A stretch of DNA of 64,000 nt from assembly GCF_003007715.1 (NCBI RefSeq), contig NZ_PXNO01000019.1:346099-410098 (forward strand), written 5' to 3'. Positions 29,523 through 39,778 of this stretch are shown here, piece after piece (position 1 is the stretch's first letter; each line of letters begins with the position of its first letter). The notes below the pieces were generated by a model. That model ran no database searches and was not told the DNA's origin. It saw only the letters and a program-made list of their open reading frames with translations. This stretch comes from Marinobacter shengliensis. GTDB lineage: Bacteria; Pseudomonadota; Gammaproteobacteria; Pseudomonadales; Oleiphilaceae. The position numbers were made by a program, and so were the translations under genes.

Positions 29523-31660
29523 AGGGATGGCCTCCGGTTCAGCATGGCAATGGCCAGGGAAAACATCAGCCCCAGCAAACCCAGCGCAGTGAACAACGGT
29601 GCGAATGTGGCCGTCTGGGGGTACCTGAGCATACCGGGCTGGCTACCTGCCGGCAGCAGTGTGGGTATGCTCTGCGACCCTGCGCTTTCGGTTTCCGGGC
29701 GAACCCGGCGCTGCTCCACCACCACAAAGCTGGTGAACGGCGAAATCACGCCATGGCGAACCGACAGCTCAGTGATTTGCTGCTCATCCGGCGCCTGGCC
29801 CTGAAGCCGGGCGGCATCCGTCAGCTCATCAATCCGGCCACGGGCCCACTGACGATTCAAACCACTGGCGGGCGCCGCCTGGGCAAGATCCAGAGAAGTG
29901 GACCAGTGACGGCCTCCGGGCAACTGGCCGGAAACCTGCAACTGCCCTGCTGCCGGCAGCCCCCGGATTACCTGGATCAATGGCGTGCCGCGAAACAGAT
30001 CTCCGGGCCTGGCCGGTACTGGCTCCAAAGGCTGTCCCTGATCCGGCCAGCGGACGTCCAGATTGGTCAGCACCGGTGCCTCCATGGCGGCAAACAGCCG
30101 GTTCAGGGCCCGGTCTACCTCGGCGCCTGAGTGAATTGCGGTAAACTCACCCCGGCCCCACCGGGCCGCCTCCCGCAGAAAGTGCATATTGGGTGCAGAA
30201 CCAATCCCCACGGTAAACAGTCTTCGGTCAGTCAAACCTGATCGGATCTGGTTAAACAGGGCAGACTCATTGCCCACGGCACCGTCGGTGATAAACACCA
30301 CTTGGCGCACCCGTTCACCACCCGGACCAGAGTCCATTCCCAGCGCCAGCGACAGGGCACCCGCCATCTCGGTACCGCCATTGGCCCGCAAATCCTGGAC
30401 ATAACGCCGAGCCCGGGCCAGGTAATGGCCTTCTGCCGGCACCGGCTGGGCGAACAGGGCATGGGCCTGGCTGTTGAACTGGATCACATTGAACGAATCA
30501 CCGGGGCGCAGGGATTCCAGCCCCTTCAGCAGGGCAGAACGGGCCTGGGCAATCGCGTCCCCCGCCATGGAACCCGAGGTATCAATAACGAACACAAGCT
30601 CCCGGCGCAGCACCGGCCCGACCGTTTCAGGCGGCAGCACCATGGCCATCAGATAATCCTCACCCTGCCAGGTCTGGTGAAACACGGCCGCTTTTGGCTC
30701 ACTGCCGGCTACCGGGCGCCACCTGACGATCACATCGCGGTCCATCAGCACCTTTTCCTGTTCCGGCCTCACCGTCGCCCTGGCACCGTCCAGCTCGGTG
30801 TGCAGTCGATGGCTTGGGCTGGAGACATCCGCCAGGGCCAGGCCGCTTTCGATCTCTATTCCGATCCTGGCCCGGTGACTGCCGCCATCAACGTCCGTGG
30901 GGCGAACGGTAAACGGGCTGATTTCATGGGCATCGGCAACCTCTGTGGTGGCCAGCGCCCACCCCGACTGCCACGGGCCTTGGGTTTCCGCCAGCGGTTC
31001 GCCTGGCATATACCGAGGGGTCAAGGTGGTGGGCAGTCGAAGTTCGAATTCACCATGCTTGTAGGCCACCGGTTGCTGATAACGGATTTCCACCTGCACA
31101 ATTTCGCCTGGCGGGATGTTGGCTACCCGGCTGGTAAACAGGTTCGGGCGATGCTGCTCCAGCGTGGCCGCATGCTGCCCGGCCTGCCTGGCCCGCTCAT
31201 AGGTTTGGCGGGCCTTGGCTTTGGGCTCAATGTGCCCCACGATTTCACGCTCGCCAATGGTCATGCGTAGCCCGTACACCGTGGCCTTATCGGGTAACGG
31301 GAACACGAAAATCCCCTCTTGCCATTGGTCGCTGGCATTACGAAACGTCCTCGTCAGCCTGGTCTGAGCCAGCAAGCCAGACACATGAACCTGGAACTCA
31401 CTGTCCAGAATCACCGCCGGCTGCTGCCGAGCACTTTGATCATTCATCAGGTACAGTTGACCCGGCTGTTCCATGTCCATCTGACGCGCCTCCGCATAGA
31501 GGGGATGGACAAACAACATCAGCAGAACCGCCAGCCAAAGGCTGATACCCTCGGCCATTCGCAACCACCTGGATTGTTTAGCGGCTGGCTTCGCCCGGCG
31601 GGCGGTGAACAGGTCAGGCCGTACGGCCGGATTGGCAAGCAGCGATAGCAACATCATCAC
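29519..31660 (-). CDS. Marine proteobacterial sortase target protein (VIT and VWA domains)
   Basis: The 713-residue protein starts with a long basic leader and a membrane/signal helix (GISLWLAVLLMLFVHPLYA). A VIT domain (about 75-200; TRTFRNASDQWQEGIFVFPLPDKATVYGL) is followed by a von Willebrand A domain with an intact MIDAS motif, DTSGSMAGD. The C-terminus is a sorting signal: YPQTATF at about residue 680, a hydrophobic helix, then NRR. This is the signal for the adjacent class GN sortase. The ligand of the VWA domain is unknown. The pair is divergent from the regulator and kinase genes. Confidence 0.92.
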   Translation of the reverse strand: MMMLLSLLANPAVRPDLFTARRAKPAAKQSRWLRMAEGISLWLAVLLMLFVHPLYAEARQMDMEQPGQLYLMNDQSARQQPAVILDSEFQVHVSGLLAQTRLTRTFRNASDQWQEGIFVFPLPDKATVYGLRMTIGEREIVGHIEPKAKARQTYERARQAGQHAATLEQHRPNLFTSRVANIPPGEIVQVEIRYQQPVAYKHGEFELRLPTTLTPRYMPGEPLAETQGPWQSGWALATTEVADAHEISPFTVRPTDVDGGSHRARIGIEIESGLALADVSSPSHRLHTELDGARATVRPEQEKVLMDRDVIVRWRPVAGSEPKAAVFHQTWQGEDYLMAMVLPPETVGPVLRRELVFVIDTSGSMAGDAIAQARSALLKGLESLRPGDSFNVIQFNSQAHALFAQPVPAEGHYLARARRYVQDLRANGGTEMAGALSLALGMDSGPGGERVRQVVFITDGAVGNESALFNQIRSGLTDRRLFTVGIGSAPNMHFLREAARWGRGEFTAIHSGAEVDRALNRLFAAMEAPVLTNLDVRWPDQGQPLEPVPARPGDLFRGTPLIQVIRGLPAAGQLQVSGQLPGGRHWSTSLDLAQAAPASGLNRQWARGRIDELTDAARLQGQAPDEQQITELSVRHGVISPFTSFVVVEQRRVRPETESAGSQSIPTLLPAGSQPGMLRYPQTATFAPLFTALGLLGLMFSLAIAMLNRRPSL

Positions 31661-31838
31661 GACATCCTTTTTGTGGAAGTTAGTGATGCCATTGCAACAG
31701 GCTGAATGGGCCCTGCCGTGGCAGAAACGGGCAAGCTGGCGATAGAAAATGATGAATTATGGCAATCCCGCAGCATCGACTTGTGCCGCGCAAGGAGCAT
31801 GGTTTAATGACAGCACATCTTGCTGAACAGCATCACCC

Positions 31839-32540
31839 ATGAAAAAACACATTGTTCTGATTGAAGACGAAGCAGGCATTCGCGATAACTACCGGGCGGC
31901 GTTTGAGCGCCGGGGTTACCGGGTATCAGCCTATGGCGACCGGCCATCGGCCTGGCAAGTGCTGCGCCAGGCGCTGCCAGACCTGGCCATTATTGACGTC
32001 GGGCTTGGAGACGAGCCGGAAGGCGGGTTTACCCTGTGCCAGGACCTTCGGTCGCAGTCTGCTACCTTGCCGATCATCTTCCTGACCGCCCGGGACAGCG
32101 ACATCGATTCAGTGCACGGCTTGCGCCTGGGCGCTGACGATTACGTCACCAAAGACATGAGCCTGGACCATCTGCTGGCCCGGATTACTGCCCTGCTGCG
32201 CCGGGCCGATGCCTGGGCCGAGGCACTGCAGAAGCCGGATGAGCTGCTGCACCGGGGCCGGCTGTCGCTCAACGTCGACCGCATGACCGTGTCCTGGGAC
32301 AACCAGCCCGTGGACTTGACGGTAACCGAATTCTGGATGCTGCACAGCCTGGTGCAGCATCCCGGCCACGTTCGCAGCCGGGACCAGCTGATGGAAGCCG
32401 CCAGCACGGTACTGGATGACAACACGGTGACCTCCCATATCAAACGCATCCGGCGTAAATTCAGCCAGCTGGACAGCAGCTTTGATGGCATTCAGACCGC
32501 CTATGGAATGGGTTATCGCTGGAATGCCCGTGAGGTCTGA
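31839..32540 (+). CDS. pdsR: Response regulator of the dedicated sortase system (PdsR-like)
   Basis: This 233-residue OmpR-family regulator has a receiver with acidic pocket IEDEAG, Asp in AIIDVGLGDEPEGG and Lys in VTKDMS. A winged-helix DNA-binding domain (VTEFWMLHSLVQHPGHV, SHIKRIRRKF) completes it. Position and the partner kinase identify it as the regulator that accompanies proteobacterial dedicated sortases. It should control the divergent sortase/target genes, through sites in the 178 bp between 31661 and 31838; I cannot point to a certain operator there. The ATG follows no strong ribosome site. Confidence 0.9.
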   Translation: MKKHIVLIEDEAGIRDNYRAAFERRGYRVSAYGDRPSAWQVLRQALPDLAIIDVGLGDEPEGGFTLCQDLRSQSATLPIIFLTARDSDIDSVHGLRLGADDYVTKDMSLDHLLARITALLRRADAWAEALQKPDELLHRGRLSLNVDRMTVSWDNQPVDLTVTEFWMLHSLVQHPGHVRSRDQLMEAASTVLDDNTVTSHIKRIRRKFSQLDSSFDGIQTAYGMGYRWNAREV

Positions 32541-32542
32541 CC

Positions 32543-34585
32543 TTGAGCCTTAAACGCCAGCTGTTCCTCGCCAGCCTGCTGATGCTGCTGATACCCTGGG
32601 CCGGGCTGAAGTTTGTGCTGGAACTGGATGACGCCCTGCGCCAACAGGCCCTGCAACAGCTCCAGGAGCGGGGCCAGCGGATGGCAAACCTGGCCGGCGA
32701 CCTGCTGCTGGGGCAACCCGCCATCACCACCCCGAACGCGCTCTACGCCAGCCCGGCAGAAACCCCGATCAAACCCGACGGCCATGCCGACGACTGGCCC
32801 GGTTACGATGAGCCCGATCACCTGCAGCCCTGGCAATCGGCGGAGCCCCTGCCCGTGCCGGGCGAACCCCACCTGCGATGGCAGGCCGCCAGTGATGGCC
32901 GGCACCTGTTCCTGTTGGTCCAGATGCAGAACCAGGCCATGCAACTGTTTCAGCAGAACCGGCCTGACCAACCCCATGATCGCTTTGAGCTGGTGCTGCA
33001 ACCGCCGGTCACCAACCTGCAACAGCCGGTGCCACGGCAACGCTGGACAATACGAACCTCAGCGCCGGGCAGCGTGAATGCCATTCGGGAAGACCGCCAG
33101 CAGACTCCGGATTATCGGGTTCAGGGTGCCTGGCGGGATCGGGGGTCTGGCTGGCAACTAGAGCTGCAGATGCCGCAGCCTGCCCGTGGCAGCTTGCTGG
33201 GCTTCCAGCTGACCCAGGGAGGCCAGGACGCCTCCGTACCCGGCACCGGCATTGAACCACCACCCCCGCTGGTGCAGCGGATCCCTGAACTGGAACGGGC
33301 ACTTGCGGACCAGCTCGGTGATGGTCAGCAAGTCACTTTGGTTGAGCCGGCGGGGTGGGTGATTGCCCATCACCGGCATCCGGCCACTGGCCAGGGCCCG
33401 GACTTCGATGATCTGTCTCCCGTGCAAGTACTTGAGAAAATCACCCTCAACGCCCTGCGCGCCCTGATTCGGCTCTACCAGCCGGAGCCCACACCGCTGG
33501 GCGAAGCCACCCATAGGCTGATCACCGGTGGCCTGCCAGACAATCACCTGGTCAGGCGCAATGACGGCTCGGTCTGGCTGGCCACCGAGCATGATCTGTT
33601 TGGCGGTCGCTCGCTGGTACTGGAACAATCCCTCGATCAACTGCTCACCGTCTCCGGCTCGGCCCTTGGCAGCGTCCTGGCCCGCAGCCTGCTGATCATT
33701 CTCGCGTTAACCCTGGTGCTGCTGGGTTATGCCAGTTGGTTATCCTGGCGAATTGCCCGCCTGCAACGCCTGGTCAGCGCCAGCGTGGACGAAGATGGCC
33801 GGATTCTGAGCCAGGTGCCCGGCGCCAGAACCCAGGATGAACTGGGGCAACTGCAACAGCATTTCAGCCAGATGGTGGAACGGCTGCAGAGTTATAACCA
33901 CTACCTGGAGAGTTTTTCCCGCCGGCTGTCCCATGAGCTGAAAACCCCCGTGGCGGTGGTCAGGTCGTCCCTAGAGAACCTCGCCCATAACAGCTCCGAG
34001 CAGGAACGGCAGCAATACCTGGAACGGGCCGCCGGGGCCACCGAACGGCTGCGCCGAATTCTCAACAGCATGAGTGAGGCTGCGCGGCTCGAGCAGAGCT
34101 TCGACCAGGCTGACAAAGAACGGTTCGACCTGTCCGAGGTGGTCGCGCAAGCCACCGAGGCGTACCAACAACTGGATGCCGACCACCAGATCCGTTACCA
34201 GATTCCCGAAGCCGAATGCCCACTGATGGGCTCACCGGAAATGCTGGTGCAAATGCTCGACAAGCTGGTGGATAACGCCCGGGATTTTACCCCCAAAGGC
34301 GGCGCCATAGAGGTCAGCCTGCAACGCCATTCGGACCACTACCAATTGTGTGTGTTCAACGAGGGCTCGCAATTGCCGGAACACGCCGGCGTGGATATTT
34401 TTGGCGCCTTTGTCTCCCAGCGCCGGGGCCAGAGCGAGGGGCACCTGGGGCAGGGGTTGCTGATCGTACGTCTTATTGCCGACTACCATGGTGGCCATGT
34501 GGAGGCCCGAAACACCCGCGAAGGTGGCATTGACGGGGTGAGCTTCCGGGTTATCATCCCGGTATACCGCCCGGAAACAGGATAA
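32543..34585 (+). CDS. pdsS: Sensor kinase of the dedicated sortase system (PdsS-like)
   Basis: The 680-residue kinase has a first membrane helix at residues about 8-25 and a large periplasmic region. Within it, the stretch DGHADDWPGYDEPDHLQPW resembles a CBM9-like fold, which would bind sugar or a surface polymer; that is an inference. A second helix near 370-395 leads to HAMP and the kinase core: His464 in RLSHELKTPVAVV, DNARDFTPKGG, and GHLGQGLLIVRLIADYHGG. The start is TTG (TTG AGC CTT), two bases after the regulator stop. Confidence 0.9.
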   Translation: MSLKRQLFLASLLMLLIPWAGLKFVLELDDALRQQALQQLQERGQRMANLAGDLLLGQPAITTPNALYASPAETPIKPDGHADDWPGYDEPDHLQPWQSAEPLPVPGEPHLRWQAASDGRHLFLLVQMQNQAMQLFQQNRPDQPHDRFELVLQPPVTNLQQPVPRQRWTIRTSAPGSVNAIREDRQQTPDYRVQGAWRDRGSGWQLELQMPQPARGSLLGFQLTQGGQDASVPGTGIEPPPPLVQRIPELERALADQLGDGQQVTLVEPAGWVIAHHRHPATGQGPDFDDLSPVQVLEKITLNALRALIRLYQPEPTPLGEATHRLITGGLPDNHLVRRNDGSVWLATEHDLFGGRSLVLEQSLDQLLTVSGSALGSVLARSLLIILALTLVLLGYASWLSWRIARLQRLVSASVDEDGRILSQVPGARTQDELGQLQQHFSQMVERLQSYNHYLESFSRRLSHELKTPVAVVRSSLENLAHNSSEQERQQYLERAAGATERLRRILNSMSEAARLEQSFDQADKERFDLSEVVAQATEAYQQLDADHQIRYQIPEAECPLMGSPEMLVQMLDKLVDNARDFTPKGGAIEVSLQRHSDHYQLCVFNEGSQLPEHAGVDIFGAFVSQRRGQSEGHLGQGLLIVRLIADYHGGHVEARNTREGGIDGVSFRVIIPVYRPETG

Positions 34586-34590
34586 ACATT

Positions 34591-35898
34591 GTGAGTGCCG
34601 AAACGTCATCCCTGGATTTTCATCCCTTGCGGGCAGACCTTTACCAGGAACTGCACTCACGCCCCTTCCAGGTGATTCCTTCCACCGCCCGGGTGACACA
34701 CATTGCTGTGCTGGTCACACCGGAGCAGCGCCGAACACAGTTCGCGCATCTTCAGCGGCTGCACCGCCTGCTGGGCGAGCCCTGGCCGGAACAGGAAGTC
34801 AGCTGCTATGAGCACAACTTCGGCAAGCTGCGAGTCCGGCGTGAAGTGCATATGGAGTTTGCCTCTTACACCTTCACCAACCTGGACGTTTCCAGTGCCG
34901 ACCCGTTTGCCGAGACCGGCATCAGCTCATTACCTGAGGGTTGGCTGGAACAGCTGGACGGCACCATTGTCGGGGCCTTTCACATAGAGGTGCGCCCGTC
35001 AGAAGAGGACGCCCGCAGCGAACTGGCGTTCATGCGCAAGTATTTCGAAGGTATGCGCCTCATTGGCAGCAGTCCACAGGAAGGCGCCGCCCGGGTACTG
35101 GGCTCGTTCCAGTTGCACAGCGACCATTTCGGCCGGTTCATGGTGCTCAATCACAAGATGTCCAACAGCCAGCTGGGCCGCCTGGTACAACGCCTGATGG
35201 AGATTGAAACCTACCGGCTGATGTCGCTGCTGGCGCTGCCACTGGCCAGGGAAATGACGCCCAGTCTGAACGACATGGACCAAAAACTGGCCACCATCAC
35301 CCAGTCCCTGGCGGATAACGAATCCCTGGACGAACAACAGATACTGGCCGAACTGACCCACATTGCCGCCCGGATCGAAGCCTACCGGGCCCACTCCACC
35401 TTCCGCTTTGCCGCCACCCGGGCCTACCACGAACTGGTGCTGACCCGGCTGGAAGAACTGCGGGAAGACGAAGTCTCCGGCCACCTGACCATCAGCGAAT
35501 TCATGACCCGCAGGCTAACCCCGGCCGTGAAAACCTGCGAAGCGGTGGGGGAACGGCTCGAAGACCTGTCCCGCCGGGTAGACCGAGCCTCCGACATGAT
35601 GCGTACCCGGGTGGAACTGGCGATCCAGAGCCAGAACCAGCAGTTGCTGAGTTCCATGGACCGCCGTTCCCGCATTCAATTGATGATGCAGCACACGGTG
35701 GAAGGTTTCTCGGTAGTGGCGATCTCCTACTATCTGATCAGCCTGCTCAAGCTTGGCCTGGACGTACTGCAGGATAGCGGCCTGGCGTTCAACAAATCCC
35801 TGGTACTGGGCGTGGCCATACCGGTGATCATGGTGCTGGTATTCCTGGGCATCCGGACCATCCACCACCGGTTTATCCGCATGGCCCGCCGGCAATAG
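34591..35898 (+). CDS. DUF3422 family membrane protein
   Basis: A 435-residue protein with a GTG start five bases after the kinase stop. The family is recognised from HPLRADLYQELHSRPFQVIP, the helical middle section with ATRAYHELVLTRLEEL, and two C-terminal membrane helices (VVAISYYLISLLKLGLDVL and VLGVAIPVIMVLVFLGIR). The fold resembles other Rmd1/YagE-like membrane proteins in having a soluble body and a short helical hairpin anchor. Function is unknown. Its tight spacing to the sortase kinase gene suggests co-transcription. Confidence 0.85.
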   Translation: MSAETSSLDFHPLRADLYQELHSRPFQVIPSTARVTHIAVLVTPEQRRTQFAHLQRLHRLLGEPWPEQEVSCYEHNFGKLRVRREVHMEFASYTFTNLDVSSADPFAETGISSLPEGWLEQLDGTIVGAFHIEVRPSEEDARSELAFMRKYFEGMRLIGSSPQEGAARVLGSFQLHSDHFGRFMVLNHKMSNSQLGRLVQRLMEIETYRLMSLLALPLAREMTPSLNDMDQKLATITQSLADNESLDEQQILAELTHIAARIEAYRAHSTFRFAATRAYHELVLTRLEELREDEVSGHLTISEFMTRRLTPAVKTCEAVGERLEDLSRRVDRASDMMRTRVELAIQSQNQQLLSSMDRRSRIQLMMQHTVEGFSVVAISYYLISLLKLGLDVLQDSGLAFNKSLVLGVAIPVIMVLVFLGIRTIHHRFIRMARRQ

Positions 35899-35904
35899 CC
35901 GGCG
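35887..35904. terminator. Possible hairpin terminator between convergent genes
   Basis: A seven-base perfect repeat, CGCCGGC/GCCGGCG, with a four-base loop spans the DUF3422 stop codon and the six-base gap before the convergent ATPase gene stop. There is no T-run, so efficiency is doubtful. Confidence 0.4.
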
Positions 35905-36684
35905 TCAGCCGAATCTGGGGTCCCCGGCAAACTGGCGGTAAAACTGCTGGGCCGTGCGCCCGTTGCGTACCCCTTTGCCGGTGGCAAACCGGACGGCCTC
36001 CTGGTGCAGTTGCGAGCGCTCTGCCACCTCAGGAAACAGCGCGTCTACCGCCTGCAGATAGATATCCTGGGAAAACGGGTAGAACGACAATTGCAGCCCG
36101 AACCGGTCCGCCAGTGAGACCTGCTCTTCGATTGCCTCCGCCGGGTGCAGCTCGCCGTCGCGCACCTCGCTTTTCAGGTTGTCACTCATGAATTCCGGCA
36201 TCAGATGCCGGCGGTTGGAGGTGGCATACACCCGCACGTTCTCCGGGGGCAGCTCCAGTGATCCCTCTAGCACGCTTTTCAAGGCCTTATAACCGGACTC
36301 CCCCACATCAAACGACAGGTCATCACAGAAGATCACAAAGCGGTACGGCAGCTCGCAGATGTCGTCGACAATCTCCGGCAGGTTCACCAGGTCGTCTTTG
36401 TCCACTTCAATCATTCGCAGGCCATCTGCCTGGTAACGGTTCAGCAATGCCTTGATCAGAGACGATTTGCCGGTGCCCCGGGACCCCCAAAGTAACGCAT
36501 TATTGGAGGGCTGCCCCGCCAGAAAGCGTTCGGTGTTGCGGGCCAGCGCCTGTTTCTGCCGGTCAATACCCGTGAGATCAGCCCATCTGACCGGATCCAG
36601 CCGGCGAATGGCCCGAAGGCCGGAGCGGTGCCGGCGCCATACCGCGGCCGGAATCTGCTGCCAGTCAAAACCCGTTTCTGTCAT
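35905..36684 (-). CDS. AAA-type ATP-binding protein, DUF815 family
   Basis: A soluble 259-residue ATPase with Walker A GSRGTGKSSLIKALLNRY and Walker B FVIFCDDLSFD, followed by YATSNRRHLMPEFM (sensor 1). The order of motifs matches the DUF815 family of conserved bacterial ATPases, whose role is undefined. It has no partner gene on its strand and is convergent with the DUF3422 gene. Confidence 0.87.
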   Translation of the reverse strand: MTETGFDWQQIPAAVWRRHRSGLRAIRRLDPVRWADLTGIDRQKQALARNTERFLAGQPSNNALLWGSRGTGKSSLIKALLNRYQADGLRMIEVDKDDLVNLPEIVDDICELPYRFVIFCDDLSFDVGESGYKALKSVLEGSLELPPENVRVYATSNRRHLMPEFMSDNLKSEVRDGELHPAEAIEEQVSLADRFGLQLSFYPFSQDIYLQAVDALFPEVAERSQLHQEAVRFATGKGVRNGRTAQQFYRQFAGDPRFG

Positions 36685-36809
36685 TCTCCTACTCCATCAA
36701 AGGCGTGCCGTTTCATAGCCTGAATCTGTATTCAATATAGCCACACACCACTGTCAAAGGTTACGATCTGCAACTACACTGGCACTGTTATTCACAGGGA
36801 AGGTATACC

Positions 36810-39773
36810 TTGCAAAGCCGCCTGCCTCAACCGCCCCAGCGAAAATTCTGTGCTGCCTGGCTAACGCTGGCCACACTGATGATTGCGGTGCTGACGTTCG
36901 CAGCCCGGGCGGAAGAGCCGGAGAGCCCGTCTCCCGTGGTCACAATTGGCGTGGTGGCCGACAACGAACCCTACACTTTTTTTGAAGGTCGCAATCCAGC
37001 CGGGTTCTCCATTGACGTCCTTCGGGAAGTGGCCAGCAACAGCAACCTGGTCTTTGATTTTCGTGCCGGTAGCTGGCCAGACATCTATGCGGCCTTCCTG
37101 CGCGGAGATCTGGATGCGATAGACGGTATTTCCTGGCGTCCGGACCGTGCTGAAAAGGTCCTGTTCTCCGAACCTTATCACTACCGCGAAATTTACCTGA
37201 TGCATGACAGCGCCCGTCCGACTCCCACGATTGAGGCGCTGGACGACTTACAAGGCCTTCGCGTTGGCATGGTAGAGGACATTTTCTACCGCACTGAATT
37301 CGCCGACGCCGGCATTTCACTGACCACCTACGACTCCCTGACGAGCGTTGTTCGGGCACTGGCCTTTGGCTGGATCGATATTGCTGTGGGCCCCAAACTC
37401 ACTATGGAGTATCTCGCCAATCAGGCCGGTTTCCGCTTCCTGGAACTGCTTGGCCCGGCGCCGCTGCAACAATACTCCGGGGAGGATTTCCGTATTGGTG
37501 TTCTCACCGACAACCTGAACCTGTTCAATCAGATTCAGGCCGGGCTGAATGCCGTACCGGAGGAAAAACTGCAGCACCTGCTGCAGCGTTGGCAGGAGTT
37601 TGGCGGTTTGACCGGCTCCACAGGTACAGAGCTGGCCCTCAGCTCGCAACAACGACAGTACCTGGCGAGTCTGGGGCCGGTTCGGATCGGATTCATGGAT
37701 GATTATGCGCCGTTCAGTTTCACCGACGGCGGGCGGGTCAGAGGTCTGAGCGTGGATATCATGAACCGGCTGGTTGACCTGACTGGCCTGCAGGCTATTC
37801 CTGTCAGCGGCCAGTGGGACGAACTGATCCCCATGCTCAAGAACGGCGACATTGATGTCATGGCCAACATGTCCCATCGCCCGGAACGGGAGTCCTTCGC
37901 CCACTTCACCTCGCCCTATCACATCATTCCCAACGTCATCTTTACCCGGGATGAGAGTCTCAACTACCAAAACCTTGAGGACCTGAAGCACTATCGGGTT
38001 GGACTGGGCGCGGGCATCTACTATGAGGAAACGCTTCGGCAATTGCTGAGTAACGGCACATTGCTCAGCTTCCACTCACAGCAACCCATGTTCCAGGCGT
38101 TGGCGAGCGGCGATGTGGATGTCGTTATCGGAGCCCTGCATTCGGGCAATTACTGGATCCGGCAACTGGGTATCAGTGGCACCCGAATTGCCGGAGAACT
38201 TCAGCTCCCGGGCTTCAGTGGCGAGGACCTTCGCTTCGGGGTGAGACCGGCCCTGGCGCCGCTGGCAGACATCCTGAATCAGGCACTGACCAGCATTACG
38301 CCAACGGAACAACAGGTGATCGAAACCCGCTGGCTCGGCGCCAGCAACCAGCCCTCGCTGAACACAGCGGAACTGGTGCACTGGACAGACACCGAATCCC
38401 TATGGCTGGAACAACGGAACCGGGAAATTCGCATCTGCGCAGACCCGGACTGGATGCCCCTCGAAGGCGTGAGGGATGGCAAACACACCGGCCTGGCCGC
38501 AGATGTGCTTGAGCTGTTCAGCCAACGAGGTAACCTGCGTTTCCGGCTGGTGCCCACCAGCAACTGGCAGGAAGCCATTGCCGCGGCGAAAGATCGGCGT
38601 TGCGACATGTTCCCGATGGCCATGCGTACACCCGAAAGGTCCGTTTATCTGGACTTCACCTCACCCTATCTGGAAGTACCAAACGTGGTGATTGGCCGTA
38701 TTGAGGCCCCGTTCATTCAGCGTCTCAACGAGCTGGAGGGCGGCCGCGTTGGCATTGTGGAAGGCTACGCGTTTGCCGAATTACTGCGCAAACGCAATCC
38801 ATCCTTGCAACTGGTTACCGTAGAGTCAGAGCAAGAAGGCCTGAGAAAACTTCAGAACCGGGAGCTGATCGGCTATGTCACTACACTGGCCACCGCCAGT
38901 TACTACATGCAGTCAATGGGCCTGGCGGACCTGAAGGTGATTGGCCGGGTACCGGCCGACTGGTCACTGGCGATCGGCACCCGCAATGACGAACCCACGT
39001 TACACGGAATCATGCAGAAACTGGTGTTGAGCCTGACACCTGCAGAGCGCACTCAGCTTGAAAGCACCTGGCGCAACCTGCGAATCGAGGAACGCGTGGA
39101 CTATACCCGGTTCTGGCAAATACTTTCGCTGGGCCTGCTGGCCACCGCCCTGCTGGTCTACTGGAACCGGAAACTCGGCCGTCTCAATCGGGAACTTGCC
39201 GAGGCCAATACCGCTCTGTCCCGTCTGAGTGTGACCGATAACCTCACAGGCCTGGGCAACCGCACCTACTTCGACCGGGAGTTCTCCAACAGCTTTCAAT
39301 GGTGCCTGCGGCACCAGACCGGCTTTGCGGTTGCCATGGTCGACGCGGACCATTTCAAGAAGATTAATGATAATTGGGGGCATGAGGCTGGTGACCGGTG
39401 CCTGGAATCTCTGGCAAATACCATGCGCGAACATTTCCGCCGCGACACTGACCGTCTGGCACGGTTTGGTGGAGAAGAGTTTGTGATTTTTGCCAGTTAT
39501 CAGGATGCAGATGACATAAAGGCTCGGCTGAACCGGTTCCGCGAGGAAGTCGCAACCCGGCGCTGTGATACCTGCAAGGATAAAGGGATTGATCTGACCG
39601 TCAGCATTGGCCTGGCATTGGGGTTTCCAACACCAGAGCACACATCTGCGGAATATCTCCGGCTGGCCGACCAGGCGCTATACACCGCCAAGCGTAACGG
39701 CCGGAACCGCCTGGAGGTTATTCCAGCAGGGCAAACATCGGGGCCAGACGAAGCCGAACACCCTAAGGCGTAA
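36810..39773 (+). CDS. Diguanylate cyclase with three tandem SBP-type periplasmic sensors
   Basis: This 987-residue protein has a signal-anchor followed by three copies of an amino-acid-binding-protein-like (SBP_bac_3) domain at about 40-265, 280-500 and 530-755. Each carries the telling ingredients, for example GFSIDVLREVASNSN, GLSVDIMNRLVDLTG and GLAADVLELFSQRGN. A membrane helix near 770-790 and a short coiled coil lead to a GGDEF domain with the active site RFGGEEF (about 886-890). The start codon is TTG (36810) after AGGGAAGG. The protein should make cyclic di-GMP in response to small solutes. Confidence 0.9.
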   Translation: MQSRLPQPPQRKFCAAWLTLATLMIAVLTFAARAEEPESPSPVVTIGVVADNEPYTFFEGRNPAGFSIDVLREVASNSNLVFDFRAGSWPDIYAAFLRGDLDAIDGISWRPDRAEKVLFSEPYHYREIYLMHDSARPTPTIEALDDLQGLRVGMVEDIFYRTEFADAGISLTTYDSLTSVVRALAFGWIDIAVGPKLTMEYLANQAGFRFLELLGPAPLQQYSGEDFRIGVLTDNLNLFNQIQAGLNAVPEEKLQHLLQRWQEFGGLTGSTGTELALSSQQRQYLASLGPVRIGFMDDYAPFSFTDGGRVRGLSVDIMNRLVDLTGLQAIPVSGQWDELIPMLKNGDIDVMANMSHRPERESFAHFTSPYHIIPNVIFTRDESLNYQNLEDLKHYRVGLGAGIYYEETLRQLLSNGTLLSFHSQQPMFQALASGDVDVVIGALHSGNYWIRQLGISGTRIAGELQLPGFSGEDLRFGVRPALAPLADILNQALTSITPTEQQVIETRWLGASNQPSLNTAELVHWTDTESLWLEQRNREIRICADPDWMPLEGVRDGKHTGLAADVLELFSQRGNLRFRLVPTSNWQEAIAAAKDRRCDMFPMAMRTPERSVYLDFTSPYLEVPNVVIGRIEAPFIQRLNELEGGRVGIVEGYAFAELLRKRNPSLQLVTVESEQEGLRKLQNRELIGYVTTLATASYYMQSMGLADLKVIGRVPADWSLAIGTRNDEPTLHGIMQKLVLSLTPAERTQLESTWRNLRIEERVDYTRFWQILSLGLLATALLVYWNRKLGRLNRELAEANTALSRLSVTDNLTGLGNRTYFDREFSNSFQWCLRHQTGFAVAMVDADHFKKINDNWGHEAGDRCLESLANTMREHFRRDTDRLARFGGEEFVIFASYQDADDIKARLNRFREEVATRRCDTCKDKGIDLTVSIGLALGFPTPEHTSAEYLRLADQALYTAKRNGRNRLEVIPAGQTSGPDEAEHPKA

Positions 39774-39778
39774 AGAAA

